Positions 36,577 to 47,551 of a stretch of 47,997 nt of DNA are shown in pieces. Numbering within the stretch: position 1 is the stretch's first letter; every line of letters starts with the position of its first letter. Location of the stretch: positions 1-47,997 of the forward strand of contig JAHJIX010000007.1 in assembly GCA_018823045.1 (NCBI GenBank), read 5' to 3'. The position numbers and the translations under genes were made by a program. The notes beneath the pieces are model-generated. The model was not told the DNA's origin, did not search any database, and saw nothing but the letters and a program-made list of their open reading frames with translations. Origin of the DNA: Patescibacteria group bacterium (lineage in GTDB: Bacteria > Patescibacteriota > Patescibacteriia > Magasanikbacterales > UBA922).

Positions 36577-39396
36577 TTATTTTGGGCTATTTTCCCCTTT
36601 TTTCTTTTCTTTTTCTTCAATTTCCTTTTTTAATTGAACCATTTTTAATTCTCGTCCGACCATCAATTTTTGAAATGATTCAAGTTCTTTTATCTTTTTT
36701 TCGAGTTGTTTTTTGTTGAGTGTTTCTTTTTTTGCTAATTGTTTTTCAATACGGACTGTTTCTTTTGCTTTGTCTTTTATTTCTTTTGTTTTTTTATTTA
36801 CTTCTAAGCGAAGTGATCTGGTTAAAAAATAACTAAAGATGGAGCCAAATATGACAAAGAGCGCAAAGGTAATGATGGTAAATATCCAGATAGTCGTTAG
36901 TGTTTTATCAAGACCATAATATGCATCTTGTTCTTGACCAGAAAAAGCAATAAACCATGTATTATCCAGTAAGGTAATTGGTAAATAGATAAATATTTCA
37001 TTTTCTTTTTCTGTGATAACATTAGTCTTATTTCCATCTGTAGCTGGTAATTTTTTATCTCTAAATACTTCGAGGTCAAAAATATTTTGGTGTTTTACTT
37101 CTTTTACATTTGAGGTAATGATTTGTCCATTATTATCAAATAAGAAAGAATCATGTGGATAGATATTGCTTGTAAATTGTGAAATGAGACTACTTAATTT
37201 ATCGACATTAATCAAAAAAGCTACTGTTCCGTCATATTCTCCGTTTTTGATCACTGGATAATGAAGTGTTACTCCTTGAAACCCCTCTACAGTATCAAAA
37301 ATATTACTGAGTACAGGTTCTTTTGTTTGTTTTATTTTTTGCATGTGTTCCTGTTCACTAATGTCGGCGCCAATTGAATTAAGGTCAATTGGATACATAT
37401 CAGTGATAATGCCATGTTTATTAATACGATAACTGGCATGGACATATGTTTTGTTTGTTTCAAAAGAACTTTTGAGTAATAGGGATAATATTTCAGGATG
37501 TGTCTGTTCTGAGTCATGTATTTCAGTTTCAGATGTATATGCTTCTGCCAATGTGTCTAAATCATCACCCATATTTTTCAGTATGCTAGAAAATTCTTCA
37601 GACAGGAGTTCTTCCAGCTGGGTAAATTGTTCAATGTAGTTGTTTTTAAAATAATCCTTTAATTTATTAACGGTATAAAAAGATCCATTAAGAAATACAG
37701 CACTAATGAGTATGAAAATAAGACTTAAGAATATCAGTAGGGTTATTCTTTCAATGCGAATTATTTTAAAGTAGTACAATAGAGCGATAATAAAAAATAT
37801 AATAACAATTGCACCGAATAGCCAATAAATAATATGGATATAGTTGTCAGTTTTTGATAATGGTGATAAAAACTGATTATTTGTTTCTTCACCCAGATAA
37901 ATAAATTCATCGAGGTAGGTTGTTGCGGCAACACTTAAGCCAACACCATCTGCTGTTTTAGCGTCAACAATAGCAATATACATGTATTTTTCATTGATAC
38001 TCCCATCGGCATCTTTCCAATCATAGATTCCTTCGGCTTCTTGTCCTCCAATGGTAGTTGAAATAATACGATAAAATTCTGGGAGTTTTTCTGCTAAATC
38101 ATGTAAATTTGAGTCAATAATTGCAGGGTTTGTATGAAAACGATTATATAAAGTGGTATAATCAGTCACTGCTGTATATCCTGTTTTTCCAACTGGTTGT
38201 ACCGCAATGTCAGTAAAATATTCGTCTTGTTGTAGTTCCTTAATGGTTTTTTCTGGGTTTGCTTTAATATAAATTTCTATTTGTTTGGCAACATCTTTTG
38301 CTTTTTGTTTTATGGCATCTTTTGCATATAGAAAGTCTTTTGTAATTTCATATTTTTCAATATATTTGCTTGCATCTTGTTGATCAATATAGTTGGTTGC
38401 GCCAACAAATAGTTTTTTACCATCAGCGGTGGTGTTTTTAACACAAGCCGTACTTAAAAATTTTTCAGTTAGGCTATCATCTCCTTCTTTCCATGTATAA
38501 TATCCAGAATTAGGTTGACATTCTTCACCCATGGTTCGTTCAAAAATAGCCCACCAATCAGGGAGTTCTTCTTTTAATAAATGAGAATCAGTATTTTCTA
38601 ATCGTTTTTGTGGGTGAAAATAAAAATATCCTGTTTCTGAATCAATAACACCTGTGTATCCTGTTTCTCCCACAGCTTGAATGGCTATTGTTTGAAATAG
38701 TTCGTCTTCTTGTAGATCAGCAAGAGTTAATTCAGGGTGAGTTATTAAGTATTCATTAATGTGTTGTGCCGTTTCTTTTGCTTTTAATTCAGTAGCTAAT
38801 TCGTCAATTGATTTTTGAGGGTTTTGAACGGTGGAAGTTTGAGTATATTCATCAAGGTAGGTTGTTGCTGAAATAATTAAACCTTTATTATCGGCTGTTT
38901 TTTCATGTACGACTATTTGATAATTATATTTTTCTCGTGAAATTCCGTTTTCGTCTTTCCATAAGTAATAGCCTGAAGAATCATTTCCTTCTTCACTCTG
39001 TATTAATATGTCAAATAATTCGGGGAAATCTTCTTGAAATAAATGGGCATCAAAATCAATGAGTGTGGGTTGTTTATGAAATTGGACAATCAAATCAAAA
39101 TCAAGAATAGCAGTGTATCCTGTTTTGCCAACTGGTTGAACTGCAATTGTTTGAAATGCGGGATCTTCTTTTAATTCAGCTAATGTTTTTTCTGGGTGAT
39201 CTTCTAGATAAGTTTCTACTTCTCGAGCAACTTCGATGGCACGTAGTTTGATAGCGGTTTCTTCAAAGGTAGGGGGTTGAATTTCTTGAGTTGTAGTATT
39301 TTTTTCTTGCGCAATAGTTATTTGCCCAAAAGAAAGTGTAAATAAAAGGACAACAAAAAACAGCCATGGTTTTGATAATGAAAATATTTTGTTCAT
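36577..39396 (-). CDS. Exported/membrane sensor-like protein with three tandem Cache-like units plus a double-Cache-like domain and C-terminal coiled coil
   Basis: Three repeats with 'FQTIAVQPVGKTGYTA...', 'YLWKDENGISREKY...', 'GLIISATTYLDEY'; then TM, dCache-like region, TM, and a coiled coil ending 'KLMVGRELKMVQLKKEIEEKEKKKGENSPK*'. Confidence 0.82.
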   Translation of the reverse strand: MNKIFSLSKPWLFFVVLLFTLSFGQITIAQEKNTTTQEIQPPTFEETAIKLRAIEVAREVETYLEDHPEKTLAELKEDPAFQTIAVQPVGKTGYTAILDFDLIVQFHKQPTLIDFDAHLFQEDFPELFDILIQSEEGNDSSGYYLWKDENGISREKYNYQIVVHEKTADNKGLIISATTYLDEYTQTSTVQNPQKSIDELATELKAKETAQHINEYLITHPELTLADLQEDELFQTIAIQAVGETGYTGVIDSETGYFYFHPQKRLENTDSHLLKEELPDWWAIFERTMGEECQPNSGYYTWKEGDDSLTEKFLSTACVKNTTADGKKLFVGATNYIDQQDASKYIEKYEITKDFLYAKDAIKQKAKDVAKQIEIYIKANPEKTIKELQQDEYFTDIAVQPVGKTGYTAVTDYTTLYNRFHTNPAIIDSNLHDLAEKLPEFYRIISTTIGGQEAEGIYDWKDADGSINEKYMYIAIVDAKTADGVGLSVAATTYLDEFIYLGEETNNQFLSPLSKTDNYIHIIYWLFGAIVIIFFIIALLYYFKIIRIERITLLIFLSLIFILISAVFLNGSFYTVNKLKDYFKNNYIEQFTQLEELLSEEFSSILKNMGDDLDTLAEAYTSETEIHDSEQTHPEILSLLLKSSFETNKTYVHASYRINKHGIITDMYPIDLNSIGADISEQEHMQKIKQTKEPVLSNIFDTVEGFQGVTLHYPVIKNGEYDGTVAFLINVDKLSSLISQFTSNIYPHDSFLFDNNGQIITSNVKEVKHQNIFDLEVFRDKKLPATDGNKTNVITEKENEIFIYLPITLLDNTWFIAFSGQEQDAYYGLDKTLTTIWIFTIITFALFVIFGSIFSYFLTRSLRLEVNKKTKEIKDKAKETVRIEKQLAKKETLNKKQLEKKIKELESFQKLMVGRELKMVQLKKEIEEKEKKKGENSPK

Positions 39397-39535
39397 TTTG
39401 ACAGGATTATATTTGAGTTAGGTGTAAACAAAAAGCTTTCTATAGTTGAAGAAATATATTTGTTTACGTTATTAATGTAATTATACCATTTTTTTGTATT
39501 GCGTGCGAATAAATATATTGTTGTATATGACAACA

Positions 39536-39568
39536 TAAAAACAGTCTTATGTTATAAGACTGTTTTTT
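39536..39568. terminator. Terminator hairpin at the dnaB 3' end
   Basis: aaaaacagtcttat-gtt-ataagactgttttt. Confidence 0.8.
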
Positions 39569-41033
39569 AAAATGAAGGTACGCGAGGAGAAGGTGGTGCA
39601 CCAGATGGAGCCATGGATTGTGGTGGGGGAGGGGGTGCATTAAATCCACCATGATGTTGATCTAAATCACCAAAACTTGCTCTGGTTGCATCCCAAAAGA
39701 GTTTTACTACTCCAGTTGGTCCGTTACGATGTTTTGCTACATGAATTTCTGCTAAATGTCTTTCGTCTGGTGGAATATCTTCGAGTTTGTAATTTCGGTC
39801 AGCTGTTTTTCTGTAAATAAACATCACCACATCAGCATCCTGCTCAATACTCCCTGATTCACGTAGATGAGATAGTTTTGGAATAGCTGGCTTGGTTTGT
39901 TCTACTGCACGAGAGAGCTGAGACAGGGCAATAACAGGAACTTCTAGTTCACGGGCAATACCTTTTAAGTTACGACTTATTTCTGCCACCTCTTGTACAC
40001 GATTATCACTACCACCATTACGATGAGAGGTCATTAACTGCAAATAGTCGACAATAATCATGCTTAATCCTTGTTCTGCCTGTAAGCGTCTTGCTTTTGC
40101 ACGAATTTGCATCACATTATTATTTGGATTATCATCGATGTAAATTGGTGCTTCAGAGAGTACTCCCATTGCGTTTCCAATACGAGGAAAGTCATCACTA
40201 TCTGGGCTGTCAGACAAGTTTCCTGTTCTCATTTTCCATAAATCAACACCGGCTTCTGCACAAAGCATACGATCAACAAGTTGTTCTTTGCTCATCTCAA
40301 GAGAAAATACGCCAACAGGTGCTTTTCCTCTAATCGCAGCGTTACGGGCAAGGTCCAAACAAAAGGCTGTTTTCCCAACAGAAGGACGGGCAGCGAGAAT
40401 AACAAGATCAGATTTTTGAAATCCTGCAAGTAAGTTATCTAAATCACGAAATCCACTTGGAATACCACGAAGTTTCCCTTTATCGCGATGGAGTTCATCA
40501 ATACGTTCAAATGCGTTGCTTAATACATGTTTAATAGGAGTAAAGTTTGCTTTAATGTTATTGTTGGTAATAGAGTGAATTTGTTTTTGTGCTTGATCAA
40601 GTAAAGAGTCAATATCAGCATTTTCTTCTTGGTAACCAAGTTTTGTAATTTGTTCTGCGGCAGAAAGGAGTTGTCTATGTGTTGCTTTTTTTTGTACAAT
40701 ACGAGCATATTCTTCAATATGTGATGCTGTTGGGACAATATTCGATAAACGGACGATATAGCTGTTTCCACCAATATTTTCAAGTAATTTCTTTTCACGC
40801 AGGCGGTTTGAGAGTGTTAAAACATCAATCGGTTCATTTTTAGAATATAATTCCATCATAATTTCAAAAATACGCTTATGCGCATTTTTATAAAAATGAT
40901 CAGCTTCTGTTACATCTGTTATCTTAAACATGGCTTCTTTATCGAGAAGAATGGAGCCTAACAGAGACATTTCAGCTTCAATATTTTGCGGTGGTATCCG
41001 CGCTAATTCAGTTGTATTATTTGTTATTTGCAT
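39567..41033 (-). CDS. dnaB: Replicative DNA helicase DnaB
   Basis: 'RIPPQNIEAEMSLLGSILLDKEAMFKI', Walker A 'LAARPSVGKTAFCLDLARNAA', 'IIVDYLQLMTSHR'; start set at MQITNNT (ORF opens at 41279). Confidence 0.96.
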   Translation of the reverse strand: MQITNNTTELARIPPQNIEAEMSLLGSILLDKEAMFKITDVTEADHFYKNAHKRIFEIMMELYSKNEPIDVLTLSNRLREKKLLENIGGNSYIVRLSNIVPTASHIEEYARIVQKKATHRQLLSAAEQITKLGYQEENADIDSLLDQAQKQIHSITNNNIKANFTPIKHVLSNAFERIDELHRDKGKLRGIPSGFRDLDNLLAGFQKSDLVILAARPSVGKTAFCLDLARNAAIRGKAPVGVFSLEMSKEQLVDRMLCAEAGVDLWKMRTGNLSDSPDSDDFPRIGNAMGVLSEAPIYIDDNPNNNVMQIRAKARRLQAEQGLSMIIVDYLQLMTSHRNGGSDNRVQEVAEISRNLKGIARELEVPVIALSQLSRAVEQTKPAIPKLSHLRESGSIEQDADVVMFIYRKTADRNYKLEDIPPDERHLAEIHVAKHRNGPTGVVKLFWDATRASFGDLDQHHGGFNAPPPPPQSMAPSGAPPSPRVPSF

Positions 41034-41193
41034 AAATCGTGCTTGTCTGTGTCCATCATATCGTATTTGCTTTGTCCAATCAAGAATTGACGTGTATAAG
41101 CTGTGATTAGTATGTGTACAACATAAAGATATTGCGAAAATAAGCGATCTTTCGTATACTACTGAATATAATATGGATGTATTGACATAATGT

Positions 41194-42237
41194 ATGGCGA
41201 AAACAATAGCACTTATCAACAATTTATATGGAGAGTATGCACGAGGTGGAGCCGAGCGAGTGGTAGAGTCTTTGGTCAAACAATATCAAACAGAAGGATA
41301 TCGTGTCATTGTGATTAGTTTAGGAAGAACAGCAAAGGTGGTTCAAGAGAATGATGTGACGGTATATTATTATAAGGCACCGCAGTTATTTTCTTATCTT
41401 GATTTAGATAAGCGTTTGTTTCCATGTAAATTAATGTGGCATCTTGTTGATGTCATAAATATTTTTTCTGCGCGTGGCATAATGAAGATACTAAAAAAAG
41501 AAAAAGTAGATATAGTACACACGCATAATATGATGGGTTTGGGGCTTCCGTTGATGAAGTGCATTCAAAAAAATAATATAGAACATCTGTATACCATACA
41601 TGACGTGCAATTGGTAGAACCAAGTGGAGTATTAGCCTGGGATCATATAAAGGATACTGTTTTTCAAAAAGCATACACAATGATGACTCGTTGTATGGTA
41701 GGTAATCCTGATACGGTTTTTTATCCATCTCAGTATATGGCTGATTTTTATACAGCGCGAGGTTTTTTTAAAAAAAGTAAGATTGATATTCAATCACAGG
41801 CACTTGTTCGTACAACAGCTCTAAAAAAAGAAAAGGGGAAAGTCTTTATTTTCGTCGGTGGTCTAACAAAACACAAAGGTGCGCATTTACTAGAAGAAAT
41901 GTTTTCAGGGATAGAAAATAAGGAATTATGTATTGTTGGTAATGGTCCATTATATAGGAGACTGTCTGACTGGGCAAAAAAAGATAGTAATGTGCATGTC
42001 TATGGTGGATTAACACATACAGAAGTTCTTTCATTATATGCACAAGCTGATACGCTTATATTTACATCAACCTGTATAGAAAACAGACCAAAAGTGCTTG
42101 AAGAAGCGGTGAATGCAGGATTACATATTATTGCAGCGAATACTGGGGGAGTAGAAGAAATGATAGGTGGTCTTGATGGTGTAACACTCGTGAATCCTGG
42201 AGACATTACTGCGTTTAGACAAGCAATAGAAGAATAA
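41194..42237 (+). CDS. Glycosyltransferase family 4 (GT-B)
   Basis: 'NNLYGEYARGGAERVVESLVKQY'; 'FVGGLTKHKGAHLLEEMF'; 'IENRPKVLEEAVNAGLHIIAANTGGVEEMIGG'. Confidence 0.9.
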   Translation: MAKTIALINNLYGEYARGGAERVVESLVKQYQTEGYRVIVISLGRTAKVVQENDVTVYYYKAPQLFSYLDLDKRLFPCKLMWHLVDVINIFSARGIMKILKKEKVDIVHTHNMMGLGLPLMKCIQKNNIEHLYTIHDVQLVEPSGVLAWDHIKDTVFQKAYTMMTRCMVGNPDTVFYPSQYMADFYTARGFFKKSKIDIQSQALVRTTALKKEKGKVFIFVGGLTKHKGAHLLEEMFSGIENKELCIVGNGPLYRRLSDWAKKDSNVHVYGGLTHTEVLSLYAQADTLIFTSTCIENRPKVLEEAVNAGLHIIAANTGGVEEMIGGLDGVTLVNPGDITAFRQAIEE

Positions 42238-42239
42238 GA

Positions 42240-44366
42240 TTATCGTGTATATTCATATACCCATACTTCATCATTGCCAAAGGTCCACCATGCATCGGCT
42301 TCAATTTTTGCATTATCTCGAATAGGGGCAGCGGGTGCCCAATAGCTTGTGTGAATAAAATAGGCTTTGTCTACACCCGCATAATCCATTGCTTCTTCTA
42401 TCCAAAGTCTCTGTTGTCCTTGATAGACCATTTTTGCAAAGTAGGTATACATGCGTGATCCTGTTGGAATTGAATAAATATATTGTTCGCCATCTGCAAC
42501 TTGGTGGTACGGTAAAAAGCCAAATTCTTTCATTGCAGTGATACCGAGCATCTGATTAGATAATACAATATAGTCTGTTTGTTCATTATTTTTTTCGTGA
42601 ATAAAGTGTACGGCTTCAATATCTGCATCTCTTATAGATACCCCTGTATAATAGGAGAGTCTATTTCTTGTTGGGTAGGTAAAAAACCATGAAATAGTTA
42701 AGAAAAGGACTAAAAAGAGTATAGTAACAATTTGAGTTCTATTTTGTTGAGTTAAAATCCATGTATAGAGTTTTTTGAGTATGTAAGCAAATGCAGGAAG
42801 TAAAAAGAAATATGCCATCATCACAAGGCGTTTAGCATAGTTGCCTGCTTCATAATGCACAATATTTGAAAAGTGTATTGTCGTTGCAATAAGGGCTGCT
42901 GAAAGAAATAAGCCAAAGGCACTGGTAATAAAAAAGAGTTGTTTCTTTTTTTCTTTTATATGAAAAAGACCAATGCCCATAAGTGTAAGTATAATGATCG
43001 GGATAATGGCCTTGTATCGATAAAAAATAACCAGATTGAGTGGTGCTTGATCAAAACGTTCCCAATGTGGGGGAGTAAATAATGAAATAAATGTTTGCAT
43101 GTCTGCCCAGGGGAGACTGAGCGTAATAGATTGTTTTAAATATATAGTAAGTATCAGTGGAAGGGCAATCGCGAGTATGAACGTATAGATGATACTTGTG
43201 TAGATACTAACATGTTTTTTGTTGTACCATGCAAAAGCAATAATACAGAGTGGAATACCTGCAATAGCGTGTGTTCCAACAGTCATAAGACAGAGCAGTG
43301 CAATAAGGAAGTGATCTGTACCAGTGGCATTGTTCCATCTGCGCCACATCCAAATAGCTGTGAGTGTAGATAAGAGAAGGGTAAGATTAAAAGGAGTTGT
43401 AAAGATAAACCAAGATAACACCATGAGTGGAATCATGAATATGGCAAAGAGGCTTGTGTAGTCTTGTTCTTTTTGTTGAAAAAGAAAGAGTGGTAGTGTG
43501 ATACTTGAGAGTATTGGTACAAGAAAACTATCGATGTGAGCAATAGAAATATTACTAATACTATGTAGAAATAACACTAACATATATTGTCCGAGGTAGT
43601 ACGGATTTTTTGGGAGAATCATGCCATGGTCGCGGATATATGTTTCACTGGCTTGATGAATAATTGGGTCATAGCCATAGCCGTTTTTAAATAAAAGAAT
43701 AACAACACTCAGTAAGAGTATATATTGCAGTATACTCCCAATAAAAAGTAATCGAGAAGATGATTTCTTTTTGATAATACTAAAGAGAAAGAGTATTGTG
43801 GTGATGGCAAAGAGTATAAAAAACTTTGGACCAATCTGTGTCCATGGGGAATACAGGGTGCCGCCAAATTGTTTTGAGTAGAGTGTTCCAAGAAGAATAA
43901 GAGTGAGTATAATGGGTGCAAGGCCCCAGAGTGTTTTTTTTATATCAATATGTGGTGGTACTTGAACTGTTGGGAAAATTACTGTATGTTTGGTAGATAA
44001 ATAGATAGAGATACTCGTGGTTATACACATGAGGATAAGTGCAACACTATTGCTCCAGCCAAAAAACCAGTATATAGGGATAGCAATAATACTTTGGCTG
44101 AGAATGATTGTGAGTATGCCCAAAAAGGTTTTTTGTGTTTGAGAAAGATCAATATTCCATATATTTCTCCAAGTATAGCCATGTATAAGAAAGTATCCTA
44201 TATAAATAATGGGTCCAAGCATGCTTGGTAGTATAGAAAAAAGACTGAAAATAGACGATATTGTTACAATAAGAAGGATGATGGTATACTGTATACGACT
44301 ATTTTGCATAAAAATTGGTATGTTTAGGAGTATGCAATATATGAATATTATTATGCACAGACTCAC
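42240..44366 (-). CDS. Large multi-pass membrane protein (GT-C-like topology), hypothetical
   Basis: Many TM segments and a C-terminal soluble region. Confidence 0.7.
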   Translation of the reverse strand: MSLCIIIFIYCILLNIPIFMQNSRIQYTIILLIVTISSIFSLFSILPSMLGPIIYIGYFLIHGYTWRNIWNIDLSQTQKTFLGILTIILSQSIIAIPIYWFFGWSNSVALILMCITTSISIYLSTKHTVIFPTVQVPPHIDIKKTLWGLAPIILTLILLGTLYSKQFGGTLYSPWTQIGPKFFILFAITTILFLFSIIKKKSSSRLLFIGSILQYILLLSVVILLFKNGYGYDPIIHQASETYIRDHGMILPKNPYYLGQYMLVLFLHSISNISIAHIDSFLVPILSSITLPLFLFQQKEQDYTSLFAIFMIPLMVLSWFIFTTPFNLTLLLSTLTAIWMWRRWNNATGTDHFLIALLCLMTVGTHAIAGIPLCIIAFAWYNKKHVSIYTSIIYTFILAIALPLILTIYLKQSITLSLPWADMQTFISLFTPPHWERFDQAPLNLVIFYRYKAIIPIIILTLMGIGLFHIKEKKKQLFFITSAFGLFLSAALIATTIHFSNIVHYEAGNYAKRLVMMAYFFLLPAFAYILKKLYTWILTQQNRTQIVTILFLVLFLTISWFFTYPTRNRLSYYTGVSIRDADIEAVHFIHEKNNEQTDYIVLSNQMLGITAMKEFGFLPYHQVADGEQYIYSIPTGSRMYTYFAKMVYQGQQRLWIEEAMDYAGVDKAYFIHTSYWAPAAPIRDNAKIEADAWWTFGNDEVWVYEYTR

Positions 44367-44494
44367 GTAGTTTTACTCGTGTAGCTTGTTGCAACAGCAG
44401 TACAAAACAATATTCATATATGACATATATATTAGTATAGAGATACCAATATTATGCCTAAGTATACCGACATTTTGTTGAAATAACAAGATAT

Positions 44495-46726
44495 ATGAAA
44501 AAAATATTATTACAATCAATGGGTAGCCTTGTATTATTGGGTGGGCTTCTTGGAAATATGTATCTTTGGCATCAAACCGTGCTTGGGGTTTTGTTGTTGT
44601 TTTTATTTTCTCTGTGGCTTGCATGGAAATGGCAGCCGAGTATTGCTAGGCTATTAAAAATCAAAGAAAAAACAATAATGACCTATGTTATTGCTGTAAC
44701 TGTTGTGATATATAGCTATGCGCTTTTATCTGGAATTTCTGTCATGTGGCATCATCTGACTATGGCGCATATTACTGGAATTTTGAGTATCAATGCAGTG
44801 CTCCCAGTATTGTTTTGGGTAATCATGAAGAAGAAAAAGACAAAGAGAGATAGAGGAGTGCGTTTACTCGTTGATAAGTATGCTTGCAGTGCACACGCTG
44901 TATTTGGAAGAAGTCCTTTGTATTTAATTGCCTTTATTTTTTTATGGGCGATTGGGATGGCATTGTTATTTAGTTCAACTAGTGATGCGGTGTTACTGTC
45001 TCCTTGGCAAACAGTGCATCATCTATTCTCGTATATATTTGCCTTAGTGACCTTGTTAGTAGGTATTTTATTATTTTCTCGGCATAGTACAGGAGTATTA
45101 CTCATTGTACTTATGTTGTACGGGGTATTACTTCATGCCTATGTGCCATTGTCTCATGTTTTACCATGGGGTGGAGATGTGTGGCGCCATATTGCAATAG
45201 AAGAAAGAATTGTCAATGAGGAGTTTATTCATCCCGTGTTGTTTGGTGAGATGAACGATGTTATTTCTGTTTGGAGTCTTGATATTCCACGAGTATTGGT
45301 TCATCCACAAAAATATAGTTATAGTTTACTTTGGGGCTTAACGTCTATTATTCATACGTTGACTGGTCTTTCTTTAGAATGGATTCATATTTGGTTGGTG
45401 CCATTACTTTTTGCATTAATTGTTCCTGTATTATTATTTCGTTTGGGGCATCTCTTATTTAATCATCCACGGCGTGGGCTTTGGTTTGCTGCCGGGACTT
45501 TTGCAGTGTATCCGTTTCAAGCAGCAGGGTCTCTGACTATTCCTGTGAGTTTGAGTTTTGTCTTTTTTCTGTTGACCCTTATTGTGTGGGCGACATATTT
45601 GCGTTATGGCTATCGTTATATGCGAATACTGCTTTTGTTTTTAGGAATACTTTTGTGTTTTGCTTATAGTCTGTATGCGATATTATTTTGGGGGCTACTG
45701 TTATGTACTGTTGTGTATCAAAAAATAAAACGGATAAAAAATATTGGATTACGACGGGTATTGTTTTGGCTACTGATGATTGCTTCTATGGGAGTTATTC
45801 CATTGATTGAATGGCTATTTGGTACTTGGCACATGACGTCATTTTCGCTAAATAATGTGGTACAAGCACTTGGACAGTGGAGTGGGTGGTATTATGTGAC
45901 TGAGATTCGCGATCATGATATATTGAGTGGGAATATTTTGATAAACCACACACCAAGCTATGCCTATGTTGCTTCTTTTCTTACGATGTGGCGTTGGTGG
46001 ATTTTGGCCGTATTAGCAGGTATATATGCGTCAGTGGGTGCTGGTATATTTTTTGTTATAAAAGATGCCATGGATGATCGTTGGCGTGTATTGTGGTGGG
46101 CATCTGTTTCGTTATTTGGTGGCTATATTATTGGTTGGCATTTTGGAGCCGGTGATTTAGCACTTGTGCGTCGCCTAGATATTGTGCTTGCATTGCTTGT
46201 TGTATTATTTGCTGTTCGTGGTTGGGGAGATCTTATGGATATTTTACGGACACGAGTAGCCAAAAAAACGTATCGAGTGATATTACTTACATGTGTGTTA
46301 TGTTTTATTGCTTTAGGTCTGCAAACATATCTCAGTGGGCCTGATGAGCATGTGATCAGTAAAGATGAGTACGATGCCGGTCAGTTTATCTCAGAAGAAT
46401 TGTCTTGGCATGAACCTGCTTGTGTTATTGCAGATACCTGGGTACTTTTAGCGCTAGAGCGCTCTACTCATGCGTATGTGGTCGGAGGAGGATTCCCTAT
46501 GGAACATCAATATGGACAAAGAGAGCGAGTAGCGCTTTTTGAAGATATCGAACAAGGTACATTTACAACATCGTCACTTGCTCACGCACATACATTAACT
46601 TCTTCTACGGAGTGTTTTGTCGTAACAGAAAATGATGTTGTTTTAGATGAATTATTTGAAGAGCAAGAACGTATTGGTTCATTGCATGTATGGAAGGAAA
46701 AAAGGCAAGAAGTTGTCACAGAGTAA
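44495..46726 (+). CDS. Large multi-pass membrane protein (GT-C-like topology), hypothetical
   Basis: Many TM segments, 'WGGDVWRHIAIEERIVNEEFIHP' extracytoplasmic acidic loop; layout similar to 42240-44366. Confidence 0.7.
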   Translation: MKKILLQSMGSLVLLGGLLGNMYLWHQTVLGVLLLFLFSLWLAWKWQPSIARLLKIKEKTIMTYVIAVTVVIYSYALLSGISVMWHHLTMAHITGILSINAVLPVLFWVIMKKKKTKRDRGVRLLVDKYACSAHAVFGRSPLYLIAFIFLWAIGMALLFSSTSDAVLLSPWQTVHHLFSYIFALVTLLVGILLFSRHSTGVLLIVLMLYGVLLHAYVPLSHVLPWGGDVWRHIAIEERIVNEEFIHPVLFGEMNDVISVWSLDIPRVLVHPQKYSYSLLWGLTSIIHTLTGLSLEWIHIWLVPLLFALIVPVLLFRLGHLLFNHPRRGLWFAAGTFAVYPFQAAGSLTIPVSLSFVFFLLTLIVWATYLRYGYRYMRILLLFLGILLCFAYSLYAILFWGLLLCTVVYQKIKRIKNIGLRRVLFWLLMIASMGVIPLIEWLFGTWHMTSFSLNNVVQALGQWSGWYYVTEIRDHDILSGNILINHTPSYAYVASFLTMWRWWILAVLAGIYASVGAGIFFVIKDAMDDRWRVLWWASVSLFGGYIIGWHFGAGDLALVRRLDIVLALLVVLFAVRGWGDLMDILRTRVAKKTYRVILLTCVLCFIALGLQTYLSGPDEHVISKDEYDAGQFISEELSWHEPACVIADTWVLLALERSTHAYVVGGGFPMEHQYGQRERVALFEDIEQGTFTTSSLAHAHTLTSSTECFVVTENDVVLDELFEEQERIGSLHVWKEKRQEVVTE

Positions 46727-46772
46727 ATAGTAGGTTATAATAGAGATCAATTACATAAGGTAACATTTTTTT

Positions 46773-47126
46773 ATGCAAAATATACAAGAAGTATTTGCTC
46801 GCGTACAAGAAAACAAAAAACAACTAAAAGATCTTAAAGCGTCATATAATGATGCGCTTGATATGACCAGTGGGTATAAAGAAATTGCAGAAGAATTAAA
46901 AACACTTCGAGAAAAGAAAAAACAAGTTGAAGCACAAGTGAAAGAACAATTTATCAATGAGTTTACTCAAATGGAAGATTTGAAAATCGATATCCAAAGT
47001 GATATGGAGTTAATTAGCGATATTGCTATGACGCAAATTATGAAAGGGGAGACGGTTGATATTACTGATAAATATGATAATCAGTATGAACCGATCTTTA
47101 AAGTTTCATTTAAAAAAATGACCTAG
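46773..47126 (+). CDS. Small coiled-coil hypothetical protein
   Basis: 'MQNIQEVFARVQENKKQLKDLKASYNDALDMTSGYKEIAEELKTLREKKKQVEAQVKEQF'. Confidence 0.7.
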   Translation: MQNIQEVFARVQENKKQLKDLKASYNDALDMTSGYKEIAEELKTLREKKKQVEAQVKEQFINEFTQMEDLKIDIQSDMELISDIAMTQIMKGETVDITDKYDNQYEPIFKVSFKKMT

Positions 47127-47151
47127 TTTTTATTTATTAAGAAAGAATTAT

Positions 47152-47382
47152 ATGGCTGTTATTGTATATTCTACGCCAACGTGCCCGTTTTGTCATCAAG
47201 CAAAAGATTACTTATCACAAAAAGGTGTTGAGTTTGAAGATGTCAATGTTGCAGAAGATCAAACTCGTGCAGAAGAAATGGTAAAAAAATCAGGACAAAT
47301 GGGAGTGCCCGTGTTAGATATTAATGGAGAAATCTTAGTTGGGTTTCAACCGGTCTTGATTGATCAAGCACTTGAGAAATAG
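47152..47382 (+). CDS. Glutaredoxin-family protein
   Basis: 'VIVYSTPTCPFCHQAKDYLSQKGVEFEDVNV...GVPVLDINGEILVGFQP'. Confidence 0.93.
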   Translation: MAVIVYSTPTCPFCHQAKDYLSQKGVEFEDVNVAEDQTRAEEMVKKSGQMGVPVLDINGEILVGFQPVLIDQALEK

Positions 47383-47444
47383 AGAAATTGGTAAAAAATC
47401 ACAAAAAAGCCCTTAAATAATGTTGTAGTGACCCGGGTGGGACT

Positions 47445-47470
47445 CCCGCCTTCGCTAAAGCTATGGCGGG
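47445..47470. repeat. Short REP-like palindrome
   Basis: cccgcc-ttcgctaaagctat-ggcggg. Confidence 0.55.
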
Positions 47471-47516
47471 TAAACTTCTCACCCCACAAATAGGGTGTGT
47501 TGTTATCTGTATAAAT

Positions 47517-47550
47517 AAGAACAATCTCCATTGATATGAAGATTGTTCTT
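47517..47550. terminator. 11-bp hairpin between repeat remnants
   Basis: aagaacaatct ... agattgttctt; no strong T tract, so terminator role uncertain. Confidence 0.45.
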
Positions 47551-47551
47551 T

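Noticed and set aside
41034-41279. 82-aa N-terminal extension of the DnaB ORF
   Set aside because: Overlaps the divergent glycosyltransferase start; DnaB homology begins at MQITNNTTELARIPPQN
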